Source of the DNA: Desulfovibrio intestinalis | GTDB lineage: Bacteria; Desulfobacterota; Desulfovibrionia; Desulfovibrionales; Desulfovibrionaceae | Assembly: GCF_014202345.1 (NCBI RefSeq) | Contig: NZ_JACHGO010000001.1 | Coordinates: forward strand, 372,001 to 436,000 | DNA length: 64,000 bases | Direction: 5' to 3' | Shown here: piece after piece, positions 58,282 through 64,000 of the stretch | How the letters are laid out: every line of letters begins with the position of its first letter | Position numbering within the stretch: position 1 is the stretch's first letter | Program-made: the position numbers and the translations under genes | The notes under the pieces: generated by a model | What the model saw: the letters and a program-made list of their open reading frames with translations, nothing else | Database searches by the model: none | Told to the model about the DNA's origin: nothing

Positions 58282-59397
58282 ATGGCCTGTGTTTTTCGTG
58301 AATACCTCAAAAGAGGCGCAAGGGACTATGCGGCAATGCTCGTGCTGTTGCCCGTCATGCTTTTTCTGCTTTTAGCCGCACCAATGGCGGCCTTGGCCCA
58401 GAATGGGGATCAGGTCCAACCCGCTGCACAGAGTTCGGCTCCTGCTTCCAGTTCCGCTGACGTTGTGGCTCCCGCCACAGCTGCTCCGGCGGATGCGGCA
58501 GCCCTTCAGACCGCGCAACCCACTGCACAGGCTGCTGACATGGCCCCGGTGGATAACCATCCCTGGTGGTTCTGGCCCCTTGCTTTGCTGGGGTTCTGCT
58601 TCATTCTTGGCATAATTGCCGTTATGGCCGGGGTAGGCGGCGGCGTGCTTTTTGTGCCGCTGGTTAGCGGCTTCTTCCCCTTCCATCTAGACTTCGTGCG
58701 CGGTGCTGGTCTGCTGGTTGCTCTGGCAGGCGCATTGGCTGCTGGTCCCGGTTTGCTGCGTCGTAATTTCGCAAATTTGCGCCTGGCTCTCCCCGTGGCG
58801 CTGATCGCGTCTGCCTGCGCCATTGTGGGCGCCATGCTGGGGCTGGCCCTGCCCACGCATATCATTCAGACCTGCCTTGGCGGTACCATTTTAGCCATCG
58901 CCGTGCTCTTGTTGCTTTCCAAAAACTCCGTTCGGCCCGTGGTGAACAAGCAGGATGCCATTAGTGTGGCCCTGGGCATGGATGGAGTTTTTCTTGAGCC
59001 CAGCACAGGTGAAGTGGTGGAATGGAAAACCCACCGCACGCTGGCGGGCCTTCTGCTCTTTATTGTTATTGGTATTATGGCGGGTATGTTCGGCCTTGGA
59101 GCCGGATGGGCCAACGTGCCGGTGCTCAACCTGCTCATGGGCGCGCCGCTCAAGGTAAGTGTGGGCACATCCAAGTTCCTTCTTTCCATTACGGATACTT
59201 CCGCTGCCTGGGTTTACCTTAATCAGGGCTGCGTTATTCCCCTTATGGCAATTCCCTCCATTGTGGGTCTCATGCTCGGTTCAGTGGTCGGTGTGCGCCT
59301 GCTTGCCGTGGCCAAGCCCAAATTCATCCGCTACATGGTGATTTTTGTGCTTCTTTTCTCCGGCGTCAAAGCCCTCATGAAGGGCCTGGGCTGGTAG
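58282..59397 (+). CDS. TauE/SafE-family anion permease
   Basis: This 371-aa protein has an N-terminal hydrophobic leader (MLVLLPVMLFLLLAAPMAALA), an Ala/Pro-rich linker, then the TauE/SafE repeats: GVGGGVLFVPLVSGFFPF and later MFGLGAGWANVPVLNLLMGAPLKVSVGTSKFLLS. These carry sulfonate-, sulfite- or sulfoacetate-type anions. GGGGGAGA precedes the ATG. A DUF1634-like membrane gene follows by 34 bp, a common pairing. The link to sulfite fits a sulfate reducer but is not shown by the sequence. Confidence 0.85.
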   Translation: MACVFREYLKRGARDYAAMLVLLPVMLFLLLAAPMAALAQNGDQVQPAAQSSAPASSSADVVAPATAAPADAAALQTAQPTAQAADMAPVDNHPWWFWPLALLGFCFILGIIAVMAGVGGGVLFVPLVSGFFPFHLDFVRGAGLLVALAGALAAGPGLLRRNFANLRLALPVALIASACAIVGAMLGLALPTHIIQTCLGGTILAIAVLLLLSKNSVRPVVNKQDAISVALGMDGVFLEPSTGEVVEWKTHRTLAGLLLFIVIGIMAGMFGLGAGWANVPVLNLLMGAPLKVSVGTSKFLLSITDTSAAWVYLNQGCVIPLMAIPSIVGLMLGSVVGVRLLAVAKPKFIRYMVIFVLLFSGVKALMKGLGW

Positions 59398-59431
59398 TTT
59401 TCGCCCGGACTGGACTTTTTGGGAGGATAGT

Positions 59432-59863
59432 ATGAATACTATGGATGTTAAGAACGAAATCAAGGCTTCACCGGCGCAACTGCGCTATGCTGATACGCTG
59501 TTCTACGGTTCACTCATCGGCTTTGTGACGATGCTGATCACGTATGCGCTCTATGTGTTTGGCGTGCTTGAACCGCAGATTCCCCTTGATGAAATGCCGC
59601 GCCTGTGGACGCACAGCGCTGCCGCCTACCGTGCTGCCGGAAATATTCCTCAGGGCTGGGGCTGGCTTGCTCTCGTAGGTAAAGGCGATATATGCAACTT
59701 TTTGGGCATAGCCTTTCTAGCGGCCCTGACGATCTTCTGCTTTGTGCAGCTTGCCTGGAGCTTGGCCCGGCGCAAGCAGTGGCTCATGATGTGTATTGCC
59801 ATTGCTGAAGTGCTGGTACTGAGTTTGGCTGCGTCCGGCGTTCTGGTAGCTGGGGCGCATTAG
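59432..59863 (+). CDS. DUF1634-like membrane protein
   Basis: This 143-aa protein has three membrane segments (LIGFVTMLITYALYVFGV, FLGIAFLAALTIFCFVQL, MMCIAIAEVLVLSLAASGVL). DUF1634 proteins of this size are commonly encoded beside TauE/SafE permeases, and it lies 34 bp after one. It may be an accessory subunit. GGGAGG stands 5 bases before the ATG. The kinase gene follows after 81 bp. Confidence 0.65.
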   Translation: MNTMDVKNEIKASPAQLRYADTLFYGSLIGFVTMLITYALYVFGVLEPQIPLDEMPRLWTHSAAAYRAAGNIPQGWGWLALVGKGDICNFLGIAFLAALTIFCFVQLAWSLARRKQWLMMCIAIAEVLVLSLAASGVLVAGAH

Positions 59864-59944
59864 CCCGCTCACCAAGGTCTGCGCTGCGGAAACGCACGTC
59901 TGAAGCACCTCAGAGCGCCTTGCGGCGCAGACCTCGGAGGAACC

Positions 59945-61708
59945 ATGTTTGCCGTCATAAAAAACACGTTCGCGCATTTGCTGGAAGTGCCCGAGGCCGT
60001 ATCCCCGGCCCGGTACCGCTCTCTCCGGCGGCTTATGACCATGCTTATGGTGGTGGTGTCTGTAACGCCGCTGCTTTTGCTCTCGGGCATAAGCCATGTG
60101 CAGTATACCAGAACTCTGGAACGCGAGATGGAAAGTCCCATCTATGCGTTGGCCCGCAAGTCTCAAGCGGCGCTGGAGCTTTATCTGGGCGAACGTGAAT
60201 CCACAGTTAGCTTTATCGCCCATGCTTATACTTTTAAGGATCTGGCGGATGAGCGCACTCTCAACAGGGTGTTCCTGTCACTGAGAAGTGAATTTCAGGG
60301 CTTTGTGGATATGGGGCTGGTAAATTCCGAGGGCATGCAGATTTCCTACATAGGGCCGTACAAGCTCAAGGGCGTGGACTATGCGGGCAAGCCCTGGCTG
60401 CGTGAAACAGAGATCAAGAGCCGTTATCTGAGCAATGTTTTTCTGGGGTACCGCGGCTATCCGCATATGGTCATAGCCGTTCACAGAATGGAAGAAAGCG
60501 GCCTTTCGTGGACCTTGCGGGTGGCGGTCGATACTTTGCGCCTGCAACAGGTGCTCTCCGCTGTGGGGCCGGAACAGGATACCGACGTTTTTCTTGTAGA
60601 CAGAGAGGGAGTCTTGCAGACAGACTCCCACCTTTACGGCAAAGCTCTGGATCCCTGCCCCCTGCCCGTACCTCAGGCTACCGCTGAAACAGTTGTGCGC
60701 ACCGTGACCGAACCGTCCGGGCGTAAACTTATGGTTGCCTCGTGCGGGCTGGCTGGCACGGATTTTACGCTGCTGGCGGTCAAACCTGTGGCTGATGCCT
60801 TCCGTCCCTGGACGGCTTTGCGCACCGAGCTGCTGCTTGTTCTTTGCGGTGGTGTGGCCCTTATCGTTCTGGTGTCGCAACTGCTCATGAAGCAACTCGT
60901 CAACAGGCTGCAGGCCAGTGACGAGCGCCGTGTGGCAGTTTTCGCCCAGATGGAGCACAACCAGAAGCTTTCTTCCATTGGCAGACTGGCAGCCGGGGTG
61001 GCCCACGAGGTAAACAACCCGTTGGCGGTCATTTATGAAAAAGCTGGCCTGGCGCGTGATCTCATCAACATGGGCAAGGTGTGCGAAGAGAGCAAGGACA
61101 AGGAAAGGCTTAATTCGTTGCTGGAAGGCATTGAAAGCACAGTAGAAAGGGCGCGTGGCATTACTCACAGGCTGTTGGGCTTCGCCCGGCGAATGGAGGC
61201 CAACAGGCAGAGCCTGCACATTGAAGAAGTCATTACTGAAACGCTGTCTTTTCTTGAGCGTGAAGCCAAAAACAGGGGCGTAAAGTTGGAGATGGATCTG
61301 GCCGCCAACCTGCCCGAAATTGTATCAGATCGTGGTCAATTGCAGCAGATTTTTTTGAATATTGTGGGCAACGCTCTGGATGCTGTGACGGGCTGCCCGC
61401 TTCCCAGCGACACCAAGGACGGGCAGCAACGCTTTGTGAAAGTGCAATGCGTTCCGGCGGGAGAATGCGCGCTTGAAGTGACCGTGCGCGATAATGGCAA
61501 AGGCATGCCTCAGGAAGTGTTGCGACATATCTTTGAGCCGTTCTATTCTACCAAAAAAGATAAGGGCACGGGGCTTGGCATGTTTATCACCTACGGCATT
61601 GTGCGCCGGCTTGGCGGTGAAATCTTCGTGGAGAGCGAAGAAGGCCGCGGCAGCACAGTGCGTGTAACCCTGCCCCTGACCCCGCCCGACGGCTCTGTGG
61701 AGGTATAG
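59945..61708 (+). CDS. dCache sensor histidine kinase
   Basis: This 587-aa membrane kinase has a first membrane segment (MTMLMVVVSVTPLLLLSGI), an extracytoplasmic dCache region (about 60-290) and a second membrane segment (LLLVLCGGVALIVLVSQLL). A HisKA domain follows with H in AAGVAHEVNNPLAVIYE, then a HATPase with NIVGNALDAV (N box), DNGKGMP (G1) and GTGLGMFI (G2). GGAGG precedes the ATG. It is the first of five signalling genes in a row, and the ligand may relate to the TauE cargo upstream. Confidence 0.92.
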   Translation: MFAVIKNTFAHLLEVPEAVSPARYRSLRRLMTMLMVVVSVTPLLLLSGISHVQYTRTLEREMESPIYALARKSQAALELYLGERESTVSFIAHAYTFKDLADERTLNRVFLSLRSEFQGFVDMGLVNSEGMQISYIGPYKLKGVDYAGKPWLRETEIKSRYLSNVFLGYRGYPHMVIAVHRMEESGLSWTLRVAVDTLRLQQVLSAVGPEQDTDVFLVDREGVLQTDSHLYGKALDPCPLPVPQATAETVVRTVTEPSGRKLMVASCGLAGTDFTLLAVKPVADAFRPWTALRTELLLVLCGGVALIVLVSQLLMKQLVNRLQASDERRVAVFAQMEHNQKLSSIGRLAAGVAHEVNNPLAVIYEKAGLARDLINMGKVCEESKDKERLNSLLEGIESTVERARGITHRLLGFARRMEANRQSLHIEEVITETLSFLEREAKNRGVKLEMDLAANLPEIVSDRGQLQQIFLNIVGNALDAVTGCPLPSDTKDGQQRFVKVQCVPAGECALEVTVRDNGKGMPQEVLRHIFEPFYSTKKDKGTGLGMFITYGIVRRLGGEIFVESEEGRGSTVRVTLPLTPPDGSVEV

Positions 61709-61710
61709 AA

Positions 61711-62109
61711 ATGGCGCTGCGCATACTTCTTGCTGATGACGAAAAAGACTTTGTGGAAACCCTTGCGGAAAGACTTGAATTGCGCGGGCACAGCGTGCGT
61801 GTGGTTTTTGACGGCATTGCTGCCCTGAATGCCGCCGCTGAAGATACGCCCGATGTGGTGGTGCTAGATTTGCTTATGCCCGGTCTGCCTGGCGATGAAG
61901 TCTTGCGCCGCCTCAAAAATGTTCAGCCCGGTCTGCCCATAATTCTGCTCACTGGGCATGAAGTTGTGGATGACACGGGCTTGTCCCCAGTTTGCCAGGC
62001 CTATGCCTGCCTTACCAAGCCATTGAGTTTCAACGTATTTCTTGAAACTTTGGAATCCGCCGTTCGCGAAGGCCGCGCGGCCGAGTCCCGCCAAGGAGGC
62101 CGTTCATGA
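61711..62109 (+). CDS. Stand-alone receiver protein (first)
   Basis: This 132-aa protein is a single receiver: ILLADDEKDFVETLAERL, phosphoacceptor D in VVLDLLMPGLPGDE, threonine in LLTGHE and lysine in CLTKPLS. It has no output domain, so it probably passes phosphate on or acts by binding. It starts 2 bp after the kinase stop, and the next gene overlaps it by 4 bp. Confidence 0.9.
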   Translation: MALRILLADDEKDFVETLAERLELRGHSVRVVFDGIAALNAAAEDTPDVVVLDLLMPGLPGDEVLRRLKNVQPGLPIILLTGHEVVDDTGLSPVCQAYACLTKPLSFNVFLETLESAVREGRAAESRQGGRS

Positions 62110-62798
62110 ATACCAGTCAATGCACGGCACGCCTCTTGGCCTCGGCAGTACACGACATGCGCAACGTGCTTGCGGTGATTCGCGAGTCTGCCGGGCTTGC
62201 GCAAGATCTGGCCGCACTGGCAGACGCTTCTGGCAGTGGAAAAACCGGGGGCAATAGTGATGCAGCCGCCGGGCAGCAAAGGCTTGGGTTAGCACTGACC
62301 GAAGTGCAGCGTTCAGTGGGGCAGGGAGCAGCCTTGGCGGAAGCTATGGATTACCTGGCTCAATCTGGCGGTGCGGAAAGCGGCGAGCATGGCGGCCCCT
62401 GCGATCTTGTTCGCGTTAACCGCAGTTTTTGCCTGTTGGCAGCGCGGCAGGCCCGCGCGGCCCAGATAAACCTTGTAAGCGGCGAAAGCGCAGAACCTGT
62501 TTGGGCGGCGGTGCCCCCAATGGATGTGCTGCGCGCCCTGCTTGAAATTTTCGACCTTTGTGCTTCCGTTGGCGGTCAGGTGCAGCTGCGCTTTACCGCC
62601 GGGCGACGGCAGAAGGAAGAAGGCATTGTGGTGGAAGTGCTGGAAGGGGCCAATCGTGAGCTGGCCCTGGCTGCCATGACAGGCAGCCCCATGCTCAGCG
62701 GTATGCGCCCCGGCTGGCGGGCAGCGCTCATGCCGTGGCGTGAACAGGGACCGCGCTTCTTTCTTTCACTTTCCGCCTGCGATTCAGATGCAGCATAA
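62106..62798 (+). CDS. HisKA-like protein lacking an ATPase core
   Basis: This 230-aa protein has the kinase-like phosphoacceptor segment SAVHDMRNVLAVIRESAGL (H16), as in HDxRN-type dimerisation domains. The C-terminal part shows no N, G1 or G2 ATP-binding motif. Positions where a HATPase would be expected read PMDVLRALLEIFDLCASVGG, so a degenerate domain is likely. It could take phosphate from or give phosphate to the neighbouring receivers, as a histidine phosphotransfer protein. It overlaps the first receiver gene by 4 bp. Confidence 0.65.
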   Translation: MNTSQCTARLLASAVHDMRNVLAVIRESAGLAQDLAALADASGSGKTGGNSDAAAGQQRLGLALTEVQRSVGQGAALAEAMDYLAQSGGAESGEHGGPCDLVRVNRSFCLLAARQARAAQINLVSGESAEPVWAAVPPMDVLRALLEIFDLCASVGGQVQLRFTAGRRQKEEGIVVEVLEGANRELALAAMTGSPMLSGMRPGWRAALMPWREQGPRFFLSLSACDSDAA

Positions 62799-62837
62799 CC
62801 TGCTCCGGCATGTGCCAGGGCCTTCAAGGAGAACTCC

Positions 62838-63311
62838 ATGACCAAGGAAGACATCAAGATCCTGCTGGTGGACGATGAAAAACAATTCGTGGACACGCTG
62901 GCCGAGCGTCTTGCCATGCGCGGTTTTGCCGCCAGAGTGGCTTACGACGGGCCTGAAGCACTGCGTGCTGTTGAACATGCCACGGACGTTATCGTGCTCG
63001 ACCTGCGCATGCCCGGCATGGACGGTTTTGAAGTGCTGCGCAATGTGAAGAAAAGCAATCCGCAGGTGCAGGTCATCATCCTGACCGGGCACGGCGGTGA
63101 TGCCGAAGAACAGACCGCCTACCGCATGGGCGCTTACAACTTCCTGCGCAAACCTATGGATATTGACGAACTGCTCAGCAGCATCCGTATGGCTTACCGG
63201 GACAAGCTGGAAAATGCCATGGTGGCAGTGTCATTGGCTGAAGGCGGCGACTTTGATTCCGCCCGCGATGTGCTGAACGAAAAGGATATCCTGCAAGATC
63301 ACGAAAAATAG
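62838..63311 (+). CDS. Stand-alone receiver protein (second)
   Basis: This 157-aa protein is a receiver with extra C-terminal helices: ILLVDDEKQFVDTLAERL, phosphoacceptor in VIVLDLRMPGMDGFE, ILTGHGG, and FLRKPMDIDEL. The tail (LAEGGDFDSARDVLNEKDIL) has no known DNA-binding fold. AAGGAG precedes the ATG by 8 bases. It is similar to the first receiver (DEKxFVxTLAERL), so the two probably arose by duplication. Confidence 0.9.
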   Translation: MTKEDIKILLVDDEKQFVDTLAERLAMRGFAARVAYDGPEALRAVEHATDVIVLDLRMPGMDGFEVLRNVKKSNPQVQVIILTGHGGDAEEQTAYRMGAYNFLRKPMDIDELLSSIRMAYRDKLENAMVAVSLAEGGDFDSARDVLNEKDILQDHEK

Positions 63312-63354
63312 ACAAATGGCGGCGGCCTGATAGGGCCGCTCTATGGGAGCGTCC

Positions 63355-64000
63355 ATGCGCGTGTTGATTGTTGACGACGAACTGGCTTTTGCCGGGCCTT
63401 TGGCTCAGCGCTTGGGCCTGCGCGGCATGGAAACGCGCACGGCCCACGATGCCAACGAAGCCTTGAATATCTTGCACGCGTGGCCTGCTGAGCTGGTGTT
63501 TCTTGACGTGGGCCTGCCCGGCATGGACGGTGTGGCCCTACTCAAGATCATACGCGAAAAGCACCCGCAAACTGACGTGGTCATGCTTTCCGGCGCGGCA
63601 GATATGGGGAAGGCCGTGCAGGCCATGCGACGAGGGGCTTTCAACTGGCTCTCCAAGCCTGTGGACATCGAGCAGGTGCTGGAAGAATGCCACAAGGCGC
63701 GTGAGCGGGCAGCCGTGCGGCAAGAAGCTGCCCGTCTGGCAGAAGCCGCGCGCTGGCGCAGCCTGGGCCGAGTGGCAGAAGGTGTAGCCCACGAAGTGAA
63801 CAACCCGCTGAATATCGTGGTGCAGGCTGCAGGTCTTATTCGCGATTGCCTGGAAGAGCCGGAAGCTGAAGCTCTGCCGGATATTGATGAACTGCGCGGG
63901 GCCGTTAATACCATACGCACGCAAAGCCTGCGCGTGCGCGAGATTACCCGCAAGCTGCTCATGGTTGGGCATGGGTTGGACGCGCGTACTGGTCCGCTGG
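63355..64000 (+). CDS. Receiver-histidine kinase hybrid, 3' truncated by the window
   Basis: The ATG at 63355 has GGGAG 5 bases upstream. The frame reads MRVLIVDDELAFAGPLAQRL (receiver), phosphoacceptor in FLDVGLPGMDGV, LSGAADMGKA and WLSKPVDI, then a HisKA domain with H in VAEGVAHEVNNPLNIVVQ. It is still open at 64000, after about 215 codons, so the ATPase domain would follow. It is the fifth gene of the array and could be a second kinase for the stand-alone receivers. Confidence 0.88.
   Translation, partial: MRVLIVDDELAFAGPLAQRLGLRGMETRTAHDANEALNILHAWPAELVFLDVGLPGMDGVALLKIIREKHPQTDVVMLSGAADMGKAVQAMRRGAFNWLSKPVDIEQVLEECHKARERAAVRQEAARLAEAARWRSLGRVAEGVAHEVNNPLNIVVQAAGLIRDCLEEPEAEALPDIDELRGAVNTIRTQSLRVREITRKLLMVGHGLDARTGPL

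Overview
The window looks like chromosome of a Desulfovibrio-type sulfate-reducing bacterium (Desulfovibrionaceae). The inference rests on the set of housekeeping genes (hypDE, a cobalamin-riboswitch corrinoid uptake operon ending in a cbiL-type methyltransferase, nadCAB, an unusual RNase E/G, a TauE/SafE permease beside a sensor-kinase array) and on an IS3-family element resembling those of that group. It comes from reading the proteins, not from a database search.

Layout. 1-2086: end of a probable sulfatase gene, then a thioredoxin / thioredoxin reductase / cysteine-less thioredoxin-fold gene cluster. 2087-30950: a 28.8-kb integrative element inserted at the 3' end of tRNA-Asn(GTT). It is bounded by a perfect 49-bp direct repeat and has its own tyrosine integrase next to the distal repeat. 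No relaxase or conjugation gene is visible. It has four blocks: (a) BrnTA and a damaged ParDE toxin-antitoxin pair; (b) a recombination module on the minus strand (ERF annealing protein, Fe-S PD-(D/E)XK nuclease, MoxR/CobS-like AAA ATPase, DUF3150 protein, HEAAH/vWA protein, two micro-membrane proteins); (c) a five-gene defence operon (C5 methyltransferase, MORC/MutL-like GHKL ATPase, Mrr-nuclease-SF2-helicase fusion, an unknown 194-aa protein, Vsr nuclease), whose upstream gene was destroyed by an IS3 element; (d) a plasmid-like replication and partition block (ParB with a large palindrome, AEP-type primase fused to a DUF927 ATPase, RepA-like ATPase, iteron-like repeats, AlpA-like regulator). 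An AT-rich orphan gene sits at the tRNA end. The element therefore looks like an integrated plasmid-like replicon carrying a restriction-type defence system.

30904-64000: core chromosome. tRNA-Asn, queH, an RNase E/G with an N-terminal low-complexity tail, a phosphoesterase, a 5-formyl-THF cyclo-ligase and YfiH/PgeF pair, a glycosyltransferase-TPR protein, the riboswitch-controlled btuCDF-cbiL operon, hypDE, argC, a DUF1844 gene, a class V aminotransferase, a membrane-anchored periplasmic protein, nadC-nadA-nadB, mgtE, a LuxR-type response regulator, and a TauE/DUF1634 pair. The window ends in a five-gene two-component array (cache sensor kinase, receiver, ATPase-less HisKA-like protein, receiver, receiver-kinase hybrid) that runs off the edge.

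Start codons were chosen by ribosome-binding-site quality, so several are shorter than the longest open frame. Functional names are family-level inferences unless a diagnostic motif is cited.
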